Assembly: GCA_004294385.1 (NCBI GenBank)
Contig: REAP01000039.1
Span: 1 to 56,734, forward strand
Source of the DNA: Oscillatoriales cyanobacterium
GTDB taxonomy: Bacteria > Cyanobacteriota > Cyanobacteriia > Cyanobacteriales > Microcoleaceae
Direction of reading: 5' to 3'
Length of the DNA: 56,734 nucleotides
Made by a program: the position numbers and the translations under genes. Position 1 is the stretch's first letter, and every line of letters starts with the position of its first letter. Below, one piece after another: positions 36,362-46,254 of the stretch. The notes beneath the pieces are model-generated. The model did not search any database. It had not been told where the DNA came from and saw only the letters and a list, made by a program, of their open reading frames with translations.

Positions 36362-38203
36362 CTAAGGACTAATTACTGGTTCATTTACCTGTTTAGGTTT
36401 ACCAAAATAGGCTTGAAACACCTGTTTGGCGATCGGGGCTGCGGCCACAGAACCAAAACCGCCATTTTCCACAACCACGGCGATCGCAATTTCCGGTTTC
36501 TCCGCAGGCCCATAGGCGACATACAATGAGTGATCTTTCTGTCCGATGACCTCAGAAGTTCCAGTTTTGCCCGCAGTCAGCGGAATGGAGCCGTCATTGA
36601 GTCCCCGTCCAGTACCCTCCGTCACCACCGCCGCCAGTCCTTCCTTAATCACCTGAACCGTCCCAGGTTTCATCCCCGTAGGTACCGGTTTCGTCTCAGG
36701 TGTGCCAGTCATAGAAGCCAAAAGATGGGGCTTGACCCGATCGCCCCCATTGGCGATCGAACTCACCATCACCGCCGCCTCCAAAGGAGTCACCAATACC
36801 AAACCCTGCCCGATTGCCGTTGTCACCGTATCCCCCACATACCAGGGTTCCTTATAAATTTTCTCCTTTTCCTCCGGCGTCGGGATTTGACCATGATCCC
36901 CGCCACCAAGTCCCAAAAGCTTCAAATCCGTATCCTTGCCAATTCCCAAGAGGTGTCCCCACTTAGAAATTTGCTCTGGCCCAACACTCATCCCGATTTG
37001 ATAAAAGAACGTATTGCTGCTGAAAGCCAAAGCCTCCCGAAAGCCGATGTCGCCGTAACCGCCACTGTGTTCGTTAAAATTAATTCCCCCCACAGTAATA
37101 TAAGATGAAGTGCCGATAATTGAGTCTGGCGAAAACTTGCCCGATTCCATACCAGCGACGGAAGTCACGATTTTAAAAGTGCTACCGGGAGGATAGCCTT
37201 GCATCGCCCGATTCAAAAAGGGATTTTCGAGGCCTTGAAGAGTTTCCCACTCCTCCTTCGTGATTTTTCGCGTAAACAAATTGGGGTCAAAAGTGGGGTG
37301 GCTGGCCAAAACCAACACTCCGCCAGTTTTAACATCCAGCGCTACTACGGATCCTCGTCGATTCCCCAGGGCCTTTTCGGCAGCTTTTTGCATCTCTAAG
37401 TCTATAGTTAGCTGCACGGACTCGCCCGGTTTTGGGGGTGTGTCTCCTATCAGTCGCAATTCTTGATTTTGGGCATTCACTTCGATCAGTCGATCGCCCC
37501 AAACTCCCGCAATCTTGCTGTTAGAACTCGCTTCTATGCCCATCTGACCCACAATCATCCCCATCGGATACTCCGGGTGAGCTTTGAGGTCTGCTTGGGT
37601 AGCTTCGCCTATATATCCGAGAACGTGAGCGGCCACACTGCCTTCGGGATAATAGCGTCTGGCTTCGGGGCGCACTTCTACTCCCCGCATTTGTCCCACC
37701 TTTTCTGACAGTGGCACAAACACTTCTGGCGGCATTGCTTGCCTGAGTCGTACCGGTCTGTAGGATAGAGGATCGACCTGTTTTATTTTTTCGAGAATTT
37801 CCTTGGCTGGGATTTTCAGCAGTGGACTCAACTTTTCTGCTGTGACTTTCCACTGTTCCGGCGTTTGTTCTTTCGGCCACAAATATATCGATCGAGCTAG
37901 ATTGTTTGCAGCTATTAATTTACCTTTGCGATCGATAATGTGTCCCCGATTCGCAGGCATTGGCACTAGGCGAACGCGATTGTTTTCGGCTCGTTCCCGG
38001 TTTTGTTTCCCTTCCACCAGTTGCAATTGCACCAGGCGACTGACGTGCAGACTCAGCAAGCCCGTTGCAATCAACATCAACACGATCGCCCGCTGCATCG
38101 GACGCGACTGTTTCTTAGGAGTTTCCCCCAGGGTTAGGTCAGAAGAGCGAAATCCAGATATCGAAGAAATTTGTTGCTGCATTATTTTATAGATAGATGT
38201 CAC
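36362..38203 (-). CDS. mrdA: Penicillin-binding protein 2 (transpeptidase)
   Basis: A 613-residue class B penicillin-binding protein for cell elongation. A single membrane anchor (AIVLMLIATGLLSLHVSRLV) lies near residues 39-58. The dimerization region has RLVPMPANRGHIIDRKGK. The transpeptidase domain carries PPGSTFKIV (SxxK with the acylated Ser), SSNTFF (SxN) and AGKTGTSE (KTG). The first codon at 38203 is GTG; an ATG seven codons in (38182) is the other likely start, and neither has a clear ribosome site. Confidence 0.95.
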   Translation of the reverse strand: MTSIYKIMQQQISSISGFRSSDLTLGETPKKQSRPMQRAIVLMLIATGLLSLHVSRLVQLQLVEGKQNRERAENNRVRLVPMPANRGHIIDRKGKLIAANNLARSIYLWPKEQTPEQWKVTAEKLSPLLKIPAKEILEKIKQVDPLSYRPVRLRQAMPPEVFVPLSEKVGQMRGVEVRPEARRYYPEGSVAAHVLGYIGEATQADLKAHPEYPMGMIVGQMGIEASSNSKIAGVWGDRLIEVNAQNQELRLIGDTPPKPGESVQLTIDLEMQKAAEKALGNRRGSVVALDVKTGGVLVLASHPTFDPNLFTRKITKEEWETLQGLENPFLNRAMQGYPPGSTFKIVTSVAGMESGKFSPDSIIGTSSYITVGGINFNEHSGGYGDIGFREALAFSSNTFFYQIGMSVGPEQISKWGHLLGIGKDTDLKLLGLGGGDHGQIPTPEEKEKIYKEPWYVGDTVTTAIGQGLVLVTPLEAAVMVSSIANGGDRVKPHLLASMTGTPETKPVPTGMKPGTVQVIKEGLAAVVTEGTGRGLNDGSIPLTAGKTGTSEVIGQKDHSLYVAYGPAEKPEIAIAVVVENGGFGSVAAAPIAKQVFQAYFGKPKQVNEPVISP

Positions 38204-38487
38204 ATCCTAGATATTAGATGACGAACTGTTAACTATATCAAGAGCGGGGGGCAGACCCTTGGGGGGTCAAGCAATCCCGACTAACGCATCGTAATAATAA
38301 CAAACTTTTGTGAATAAGGAACTCAGCACTAAAAACAATGCTAGAAGTATCCAAACCACGCTCTTTTGTGGACTGTTAACTTTTGAATTGTCAAGTATTT
38401 GGTGATTCGGTTTACGCGATCGGCAGCAATCTTCCCCCGTCCGGTAAAATAAAATGGCGTGTTTAACCAAAATTGGTAACTCCGAAA

Positions 38488-39294
38488 GTGCTAAAGACCC
38501 TTAAAGCCGACTTCAGTATAATTTTCGATCGAGACCCTGCTGCTCGCAACTGGCTGGAAGTTTTGTTTTGTTACCCTGGTCTTCAGGCCCTGGTATTCCA
38601 CCGCATCGCACACTGGCTATATTTGGTCGGAATTCCCTTCATCCCCCGCTTGATTTCCCACATGGCTCGCTTTCTTACCGGCATCGAAATCCACCCAGGG
38701 GCGACCATCGGCAAAAGCGTCTTCATTGACCACGGTATGGGAGTTGTGATCGGCGAAACAGCGATTATCGGCGATTTTGCCCTGATTTACCAAGGTGTCA
38801 CCCTCGGCGGTACTGGCAAAGAAAGTGGCAAGCGTCACCCTACTGTCGGTGAAAATGTAGTAGTCGGTGCTGGGGCTAAGGTACTCGGCAATCTTCAAAT
38901 TGGCAATAACGTCCGCATCGGCGCAGGTTCCGTCGTGCTTAGGGACGTACCATCTGACTGTACAGTGGTAGGGATTCCCGGCCGCATAGTTTATCGATCG
39001 GGAGTACGAGTAAATCCCCTCGAACATGGTAGCTTACCAGATTCAGAAGCTGTAGTCATTCGTTCTTTAGTCGATCGCATCGAATCCCTCGAACAGCAAA
39101 TCAAAACTTTGCAAACTCAACAGCCCATCTCCTTAACTTCCGATCCCAATTCTCACAATTTCCACTTAGTATCAGAAGCTTTAAACCGAGCCCAAAATGT
39201 AGCAGTAGCTGAAAAAATTCAATTAGCTGTTGCTAATACTTGTCAGTTAAAAGATAAAGCAATTCAAGAATTCTTCGACGGCACCGGCATCTAA
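38488..39294 (+). CDS. cysE: Serine O-acetyltransferase
   Basis: The enzyme makes O-acetylserine, the first step of cysteine synthesis. An N-terminal helical part precedes a left-handed beta helix of hexapeptides ([42 protein letters not shown]) near residues 65-165. The active-site His/Asp lie in FIDHGMG, and [14 protein letters not shown] is the substrate loop. I chose the GTG at 38488 (MLKTLKADF, the usual start); a TTG at 38473 would add five residues. The C-terminal ~75 residues are a cyanobacterial extension. Its end abuts the heptamer block. Confidence 0.94.
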   Translation: MLKTLKADFSIIFDRDPAARNWLEVLFCYPGLQALVFHRIAHWLYLVGIPFIPRLISHMARFLTGIEIHPGATIGKSVFIDHGMGVVIGETAIIGDFALIYQGVTLGGTGKESGKRHPTVGENVVVGAGAKVLGNLQIGNNVRIGAGSVVLRDVPSDCTVVGIPGRIVYRSGVRVNPLEHGSLPDSEAVVIRSLVDRIESLEQQIKTLQTQQPISLTSDPNSHNFHLVSEALNRAQNVAVAEKIQLAVANTCQLKDKAIQEFFDGTGI

Positions 39295-39295
39295 C

Positions 39296-39893
39296 AATTG
39301 GGAATTGGGAATTGGGAATTGGGAATTGGGAATTGGGAATTGGGAATTGGGAATTGGGAATTGGGAATTGGGAATTGGGAATTGGGAATTGGGAGCATAG
39401 GGCATTGGGAATTGGGCATTGGGCATTGGGAATTGGGCATTGGGCATTGGGCATTGGAAGCAACAAATAACCAATAACCAATAACCAATAACCAATAACC
39501 AATAACAAATAACAAATAACCAATAACCAATAACAAATAACAAATAACAAATAACCAATAACCAATAACCAATAACCAATAACAAATAACAAATAACCAA
39601 TAACCAATAACCAATAACCAATAACCAATAACCAATAACAAATAACAAATAACCAATAACCAATAACCAATAACCAATAACCAATAACCAATAACAAATA
39701 ACCAATAACAAATAACAAATAACCAATAACCAATAACCAATAACCAATAACCAATAACAAATAACCAATAACCAATAACAAATAACAAATAACCAATAAC
39801 CAATAACCAATAACCAATAACCAATAACCAATAACCAATAACCAATAACCAATAACCAATAACCAATAACTAATAACCAATAACCAATAACAA
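39296..39893. repeat. Large heptamer array: GGGAATT/GGGCATT then AATAACC/AATAACA
   Basis: Nearly 600 bp of 7-bp units: about 23 GGGAATT-type units up to 39460, then about 60 AATAACC or AATAACA units. The minus-strand frames read as endless LVIGYW-type repeats and are not genes. It has the same composition and order as 21818-22112. Confidence 0.97.
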
Positions 39894-39899
39894 CTTCTG

Positions 39900-40481
39900 T
39901 CAAGGATTCACCTCGCGCACCGACCAATTTCCCTCCCCATCCCGCCCATAAAGCAACCTGTTCTGCGGTTCCCCACGCAACTCCAACAAATCCACCGTTT
40001 CCGGTTCCAACAACAACAAACAAAAATTCGACAGCGGCTCGATCGCATCCGGGACAACAGGTTCAAAAGCGCTGGAAACAGCCCTATTTGCCCCCGGACG
40101 CGGCCAAGCAAACTGCACCCTCGCCGCCTCAGAAATTTCCTGCCAAGCCCTTCTGCGCGACCCACACAGGGCCGCATCTGGATATTCTGCACCTACCAAA
40201 ACTAGCTTTCCAGCAATCCGAAATTGTTCGCGAGTTTTAGGAAAATACCAGCAAATCTCCCCCCAAGGATAGACATTAATTTCCTCCACCTTTTGACTAC
40301 GAATATCTGTAATAAACTTTAACTGATTAGAATCTTCCAAAAAACCTCTAAACACAACAGTGCGGTTAGCCGGACGGCCATCAGCCCGGACAGTTGCCAA
40401 TTGTAAGTACCTAGAAACAGGAAGACTGCGGTTGCGGTGGAGAGTACCAGCAAGATGCGATCGCCAAAGTGCTAAAGTCAT
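39900..40481 (-). CDS. FMN-binding PPOX-type flavoprotein (pyridoxamine oxidase-like)
   Basis: A 193-residue split-barrel flavoprotein. It has the N-terminal ALWRSHLAGTLHRNRSLPVS, the FMN segment ATVRADGRPANRTVVFRGF, then FITDIRSQKVEEI and the WYFPKTREQFRIAG strand. The C-terminus (LLYGRDGEGNWSVREVNP) ends like pyridoxamine 5'-phosphate oxidases. It belongs to a cyanobacterial PPOX group, not confirmed as true PdxH. The start overlaps AAGTGCTAAAGTCAT, with no good ribosome site. Confidence 0.85.
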   Translation of the reverse strand: MTLALWRSHLAGTLHRNRSLPVSRYLQLATVRADGRPANRTVVFRGFLEDSNQLKFITDIRSQKVEEINVYPWGEICWYFPKTREQFRIAGKLVLVGAEYPDAALCGSRRRAWQEISEAARVQFAWPRPGANRAVSSAFEPVVPDAIEPLSNFCLLLLEPETVDLLELRGEPQNRLLYGRDGEGNWSVREVNP

Positions 40482-40633
40482 AAGAGAAGGAAGTTCGGCA
40501 ACGGATTGTGTAACGGATTTAACGGATGGATGATGTTGGTTTCATTCCGGTTCCTGAGCGGAGTCGAAGGGCTACCCAACCTACTACTTCAGTTTCGCTC
40601 AGGGTAAGAAGACTAAAAAAACAGTTTTTGTAA

Positions 40634-41779
<1,146 letters not shown>

Positions 41780-41947
41780 TTTTAGATTTTGGATTTTAGA
41801 TTTTAGAATTATCTCAATTCCAGTTATATCAGAACTCATCTCTCTCTTCTCCTCCTCTGCGTTCTCTGCGCCCTCTGTGGTTAAATCATTCCAATACAAC
41901 CGGAATTGACAATAATCAATAATCAATAATAAACGGTAATTAATTCC

Positions 41948-42487
41948 ATGTTCAAATCAATTCGATCGCAATTAGTGCAATTTTACCACAGCCAACCGTT
42001 GCAAAAAACCCTCAAGCTAATTTTAGCGCTAATTCTCTGCTTAGGCGCTATCTCAATCCCTGGGACAATTGCCAATGCTAGCGATTTATCACGCCAACCA
42101 ATCACCGAAATTAGTGTGAGTTTAGGCAACGAAACTGGGGAACTCAAGTTTTTTCCCAATCTGCTAGAATTTGAGTCTGGGAAGCGCTATAAATTACTAC
42201 TTAAAAATCCCAGTTCGCAGAAACATTATTTTACTGCAAAAAACTTTGCTGATGCGAGTTGGACTCAAAAAGTTGAAGCTGGGAAAGTGGAAATTAAAGG
42301 AGCGATTCACGAATTGGAACTTAAACCCGGAGCTATGGCAGAATGGGTGTTCGTCCCCATGAAGTCGGGAACCTACAACCTTCGATGTACGGTAGCTGGA
42401 CATACAGAAGCGGGAATGATTGGCAAAATTGCGTTAGCGTTAGCGAAGCGATCCGAAGGAAAGCCCTCGAAGAGGATCGCCTCTTGA
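41948..42487 (+). CDS. Exported cupredoxin (plastocyanin-like copper protein)
   Basis: A 179-residue protein. A signal sequence (LKLILALILCLGAISIPGTIANA) is followed by one cupredoxin domain. Likely copper ligands are His in KHYFTAK and the Cys-x4-His-x4-Met set in LRCTVAGHTEAGM. The normal fold would end near GKIALALA. The last ~13 residues come from a GCGTTAGCGAAGCGATCC repeat common in cyanobacterial gaps, so the tail looks acquired. It could carry electrons or store copper. It is too divergent to call plastocyanin. Confidence 0.85.
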   Translation: MFKSIRSQLVQFYHSQPLQKTLKLILALILCLGAISIPGTIANASDLSRQPITEISVSLGNETGELKFFPNLLEFESGKRYKLLLKNPSSQKHYFTAKNFADASWTQKVEAGKVEIKGAIHELELKPGAMAEWVFVPMKSGTYNLRCTVAGHTEAGMIGKIALALAKRSEGKPSKRIAS

Positions 42488-42494
42488 ATCCCAG

Positions 42495-43400
42495 TTAATA
42501 CATTAACATATTGACTAATTTTTGTGTAATCGGAAAACCAGTCTGACGCTCAAAATGTCTGAACATTGGACTAGGATTTGCCTCTAAAAATACATACTCC
42601 CCCGTTGGCTTGACACGCCAATCAATCGCCGTCCACTCTAGCATAAATGCCTTTAATATTGCCAAACATTGTTGGTGAACTGATTCTGGCAAATCTCTCA
42701 CAATTAGCTCCGAATTCAAATCTTCCCGAAAGTCCACAGATTCACTGCGAATTTCCGCAGAATAAACTGATTCACCAATCACATAACTGCGAATGTTTGT
42801 GCCAGGAATATACTCTTGTATTGTCACTGGAGAAACACTCAAAGCCAAGTTCAGTCGATGAGGTTCTAAATGCGCTTCTGTCACCAACTTGGTATGAGCA
42901 CCACCATAAACTGGTTTGAAAATTACTTTGTTTTGAGATTGAACAAATTCCCTAACTTGCTCTGGATTGTTACTGATTAAAGTTGCAGGAATCGTCACTC
43001 CTATTTGCTTTGCCTTGCTCAGTTGTAGGGGTTTTTCCTTGTGAAATTGGTAGGCCTGCCAGGAATTGATCCAGCGAGCCGGACAAGCTTGCATTAGGGT
43101 TCGCACTACACTCATGGAATCGTTCAATGCAACTTGCTGTTGATTTGTATCTTTTAAAGGTGTCACAGAAACACCTGAGAAATTGCGCCAAAATACACTA
43201 TGAATGTCTTGAAAATTCAACTGGGTACCTCCTGGTAGCGTCAAGCACCCTTCCAGGGTATCAGGTTGCCAAGACAGACGTAACTGTCTTGGAAATAGGC
43301 AAGTATCTAAATAATTTACTTCTGCACCGACTTGGCTGAGAGCATCCTTTATATGAGCAGCATGAGCATCTGAAGCATCACCCAGAATTAAAATGTTCAT
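42495..43400 (-). CDS. ATP-grasp ligase, graspetide (microviridin-type) macrocyclase
   Basis: A 301-residue ATP-grasp enzyme related to MdnB/MdnC and RimK. It has an N-terminal Rossmann-like part (MNILILGDASDAHAAHI), the nucleotide-binding VIFKPVYGGAHTKLV, then QEYIPGTNIRSYVIGE and the metal-binding FLEANPSPMFRHFE. These enzymes join Thr/Ser hydroxyls to Asp/Glu side chains of a precursor peptide as ester bonds. The matching precursor gene lies 313 bases upstream on the same strand. The start is the ATG at 43400; 20 extra upstream codons are not plausible. No amide-forming second ligase, acetyltransferase or transporter gene is nearby. Confidence 0.88.
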   Translation of the reverse strand: MNILILGDASDAHAAHIKDALSQVGAEVNYLDTCLFPRQLRLSWQPDTLEGCLTLPGGTQLNFQDIHSVFWRNFSGVSVTPLKDTNQQQVALNDSMSVVRTLMQACPARWINSWQAYQFHKEKPLQLSKAKQIGVTIPATLISNNPEQVREFVQSQNKVIFKPVYGGAHTKLVTEAHLEPHRLNLALSVSPVTIQEYIPGTNIRSYVIGESVYSAEIRSESVDFREDLNSELIVRDLPESVHQQCLAILKAFMLEWTAIDWRVKPTGEYVFLEANPSPMFRHFERQTGFPITQKLVNMLMY

Positions 43401-43512
43401 GGGAAATTTGATAATTAAATATGTGGTAAAATCAAGTACAGATATGAAAAGTCGCATCACTTGTTGTGAGGGTGCTGCAACTTTTTACAGCCTATTCCAG
43501 GTGTATGAAGTA

Positions 43513-43703
43513 GTAGGGACACTCCAAGAACCCATTGGTGTCAACAATCAGGTACAACCCATAGTCCGGCAAGGGTTGAAACAAGAGCCTCAAAGCGAAA
43601 GTCCTCTCTTTCTTGACTGAGAAAAAGAATTTTCAACTCATTAGTCCTCTTGAGAGGACTTGAGCTATTAGACAGGGACTTCAGTCCCTGGCGGACTGTC
43701 GGC
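43513..43703. mobile_element. Nested-palindrome MITE-like element, copy 2 (right end lost)
   Basis: It begins GTAGGGACACTCCAAGAACC like the other copies and has the inner AGTCCTCTTGAGAGGACT palindrome and the GACAGGGACTTCAGTCCC segment. It stops near CGGACTGTCGG without the outer right repeat. It fills most of the space between the graspetide precursor and its ligase. Confidence 0.8.
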
Positions 43704-43713
43704 ACGAATGAGA

Positions 43714-44025
43714 TTACCAATAAATAGGCCCACCACCACCTTCAAACCAAGCTTTCGTGTAATGTCCTCCACCCTCTTCACCTAGAGCCATAGTGGTCAT
43801 GGGAGGATCAATGGGAATCGGCTTGGGAGGATATCCTCCTCCTGATTCACTTCCCGGACATGGAGCTGAGATACACTGTATCCCACCACCTTCTTCGCCT
43901 ATAGCTAGAGTGGTAGCCATTAGTCCACCTCCGATGTGGGCGGCCTGCTCATCATTTAGCGTCTCTTCAAAATCTAAATCCATTGCTTCTAAGTCAGCAG
44001 TATCTAAATCAAAAGGATGATTCAT
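43714..44025 (-). CDS. Graspetide precursor peptide with two cores
   Basis: A 103-residue peptide. Residues 1-34 are an acidic leader ending in a glycine motif (NDEQAAHIGGG), as in double-glycine-type leaders. Core 1 is T38-T39-L-A-I-G-E44-E45-GGG and core 2 is T77-T78-M-A-L-G-E83-E84-GGG. Two Thr and two Glu per core give the donors and acceptors for two ester links each. A Pro-rich spacer with two cysteines (IQCISAPCPG) lies between, and the tail is WFEGGGGPIYW. The adjacent ATP-grasp gene supports this reading. The topology and any protease-inhibitor activity are inference. Confidence 0.85.
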   Translation of the reverse strand: MNHPFDLDTADLEAMDLDFEETLNDEQAAHIGGGLMATTLAIGEEGGGIQCISAPCPGSESGGGYPPKPIPIDPPMTTMALGEEGGGHYTKAWFEGGGGPIYW

Positions 44026-44152
44026 AAAACTCTCCTACTTGAGTAAAAGATTATGTGTGTTGATAAATAATCTAAATCAAGAGGATGGAGTAATGTTGCC
44101 ATTTTGGCAAGTTTCCAATTAAGCTTACAAAACTAATATCAATTAAATCTAG

Positions 44153-44446
44153 TTAAGCTGACTCTAGCGGTGCCATTGTCAGTCCAGCACGGCTCAGTTG
44201 CATATGATAAAGTTCTGCTTGTTCTTGTGGGCCAACCCAAACAGTAGCTTGTCCTTCGTTGTGGATTTGGTTGGCGAAATTCCAAGCTCGATCGCTTGTC
44301 ATTCCTGGTATATACTTTGTCAAACATTCAACAACGTGCTGAAACGTATTGAAATCGTCGTTGAGAACAATTACCCGATAGTTTGGATAGGGCTTGCGGG
44401 TAACTTGACTCGATCGAACGGGAGCTATAGTTGGTGAAGAGGTCAT
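44153..44446 (-). CDS. clpS: ATP-dependent Clp protease adaptor ClpS
   Basis: A 97-residue N-degron adaptor that hands substrates to ClpCP. The flexible N-terminus (MTSSPTIAPVRSSQVTRKP) leads into the core YRVIVLNDDFNTFQHVVECL, whose NDD and hydrophobic pocket bind N-terminal degrons. QIHNEGQATVWVGPQEQAELY completes the fold. The ATG at 44446 is chosen because the 13 upstream codons are hydrophobic and not family-like. Cyanobacteria often have two ClpS forms; which this is cannot be told. Confidence 0.92.
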   Translation of the reverse strand: MTSSPTIAPVRSSQVTRKPYPNYRVIVLNDDFNTFQHVVECLTKYIPGMTSDRAWNFANQIHNEGQATVWVGPQEQAELYHMQLSRAGLTMAPLESA

Positions 44447-44579
44447 CGCGCGAACAGCCACTGAAAGTACAAAAATCATAAACAATTACCTAAACCATAA
44501 TAACACAATGTCAGCCAGTTTTAAATTTTAGATTAGAGAACTACTCCCACGGATCAATCCGGGTGCTTGTGAAGGTGAT

Positions 44580-44612
44580 AAAAAAGCAGCCACTTCTAAA
44601 AGAGTGACTGCC
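44580..44612 (-). terminator. Terminator after sodB
   Basis: On the minus strand GCAGTCACT and AGTGGCTGC pair (one T-G wobble) around an 8-base loop and are followed by TTTTTT. It lies about 57 bases past the sodB stop. Confidence 0.85.
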
Positions 44613-44668
44613 TCTAAAACTATTTTAGACTTTTGCCGAAAGCGCGATCGCCTCCCACAAAACTTCTA

Positions 44669-45271
44669 CTAAGCCGCAGCCAAATTTGCAGCAGCAAAAT
44701 CCCAATTAGCCAAACTATCCAAGAAATTAGCAATGTAGTCAGGACGGCGGTTTTGGAAGTCCAAATAATAAGCGTGTTCCCACACATCCAAAGTCAGCAA
44801 CGGGATTTGGCCATGTGCCAATGGAGTGTCAGCGTTTGCAGTTTTGGTCACTTTCAAAGTGCCATTATCCAAAACCAGCCAAGCCCAACCGCTACCGAAC
44901 TGGGTTGTCGCAGCAGCCTTAAATTCTTCTTTGAATTTGTCAAAGCTGCCGAAGTCTGCGGTAATTTTGTCAGCCAAAGCTCCAGTCGGAGTCCCGCCGC
45001 CACCTGCTTTCAGGGAATTCCAGAAAAAATTGTGGTTCCAGACTTGGCCTGCATTGTTGAAAATGCCAGCTTTGGATGAATCCTTGGAAGATGCCATCAC
45101 AATTTCTTCGAGAGATTTGCTGGCAAGTTCAGTGCCTTCAATCAGTTTGTTGAGGTTGGTCACGTAAGCAGCATGGTGCTTGTCGTGGTGGAACGAAAAC
45201 GTGTTTGCCGACATATGACCTGACTCTAGAGCGTCAGCGGCGAAGGGTAAAGGTGCAAGTTCAAATGCCAT
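44669..45271 (-). CDS. sodB: Iron superoxide dismutase
   Basis: A 200-residue Fe/Mn-type superoxide dismutase. Metal ligands are His in FSFHHDKHHAAYVTNL, His in VWNHNFFWNS, and Asp and His in TLDVWEHAYYLDFQNRR. The glutamine in NNAGQVWNH, next to the second ligand, is the usual marker for the iron form. No signal peptide is present, so it acts in the cytosol. The ATG at 45271 (MAFELAPLPF) matches family starts; the upstream ATG adds three residues. Confidence 0.95.
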   Translation of the reverse strand: MAFELAPLPFAADALESGHMSANTFSFHHDKHHAAYVTNLNKLIEGTELASKSLEEIVMASSKDSSKAGIFNNAGQVWNHNFFWNSLKAGGGGTPTGALADKITADFGSFDKFKEEFKAAATTQFGSGWAWLVLDNGTLKVTKTANADTPLAHGQIPLLTLDVWEHAYYLDFQNRRPDYIANFLDSLANWDFAAANLAAA

Positions 45272-45481
45272 TGTGTTCAATCCTCTCTGGATTATTTTTG
45301 GTTTTTTGGTTGACTTTAGAGCTCTTGTATGATTAGAGCCTATAGTCCCTAGCTTGAGTTTATCAAACTATTGTAAATAATTCTTTACAATTTTCATATT
45401 TTATAACAATTACAGCATTTCAGCATTTTGACCATAAGGAGGAATCTTTCAGATGATCAATCTGTCAATTAGGATGGGGCT

Positions 45482-45546
45482 TAGAAACCGGGTTTTCACC
45501 GAATTTGTGGCGGGAACAGAGTTTTTCGGAAAAAACCCGGTTTCTA
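45482..45546. repeat. AGAAACCGGGTTTT long hairpin, second copy
   Basis: A perfect 15-bp stem (45482-45496 with 45532-45546) encloses a 35-base loop. It belongs to the same family as 6986-7053. It lies between the peroxiredoxin gene end and sodB; the rest of the 301-base gap has no gene. Confidence 0.75.
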
Positions 45547-45572
45547 GGAGTCGGAAAATCTAAAAACTCCGA

Positions 45573-46124
45573 TTACCCATTAGCCTGCAATTCACCCAAA
45601 CGGGCAAACACTTCTTTTGAGTGAATCGCTGGATTCACCTTCACAAAAGTTTCCCGCAAAACGCCTTTGGGATCGATAATAAAACTGTGCCGCGCCGAGA
45701 TGAAACTCATCCAAGAACCGTAAGCTTTACTCACTTTTCCGTCGGTATCAGCTAACAGCGGAAATTTCAAACCTTCGGAATCGCAAAATTCTGCGTGGGA
45801 ATCGACATCATCAGCGCTAATGCCAATAATTTGAGTATTTTTAGCCAAGTATTTTGGCAAGTCTTGCTGAAATCTGCGTGCTTCGATCGTACAACCGGAG
45901 GTAAAATCTTTGGGATAGAAATAGACTACCAGCCACTGACCACGAAAATCGGACAGGGAGACTTGTCTGTTGCCGCTGTTAGTGGGCAAAGTAAACTCTG
46001 GTGCGGCTTGATTCACCTGCGGAAGCTTGCCGCCGAGGGCTGAGGCGGGGGCCGCAAAATTGAAGCTTAAGACAAGTAGACAAATTGCCAATAAAGTGCT
46101 AAAAAAGTAGCGGCGAGAGAGCAT
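45573..46124 (-). CDS. Exported peroxiredoxin (BCP/PrxQ family)
   Basis: A 183-residue thiol peroxidase with a signal peptide (FFSTLLAICLLVLSFNFAAPASA), so it likely acts in the thylakoid lumen or periplasm. The peroxidatic cysteine is Cys78 in PKDFTSGCTIEARRF. Classic PrxQ enzymes have a resolving Cys five residues on; here that place is Arg. The only other mature-domain Cys is Cys114 (AEFCDSEG), which could resolve instead. The C-terminal FIIDPKGVLRETFVKVNP is family-typical. Confidence 0.9.
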   Translation of the reverse strand: MLSRRYFFSTLLAICLLVLSFNFAAPASALGGKLPQVNQAAPEFTLPTNSGNRQVSLSDFRGQWLVVYFYPKDFTSGCTIEARRFQQDLPKYLAKNTQIIGISADDVDSHAEFCDSEGLKFPLLADTDGKVSKAYGSWMSFISARHSFIIDPKGVLRETFVKVNPAIHSKEVFARLGELQANG

Positions 46125-46254
46125 AAATTTAGAAGTAGAATTGTACTTAACACAAGTTTACAGTTTTCTGATTAAATAGGTAAGGGCAATTCGTGGATTG
46201 TTGCTAGATTGTTCCTTCAAGCCAAATATCACTCACTAAAATAGAAATTTACTT

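Noticed and set aside
38267..38470. Minus-strand 67-codon frame with one hydrophobic stretch, divergent from cysE
   Set aside because: A membrane helix is possible (VVWILLALFLVLSSLF), but there is no ribosome site or recognisable family, and it would fill the cysE upstream region. Not supported enough to list.
39233..40023. Long minus-strand frames of LVIGYW-type text across the heptamer array
   Set aside because: They exist only because a 7-bp repeat without stops stays open in several frames at once; no gene-like composition is present.
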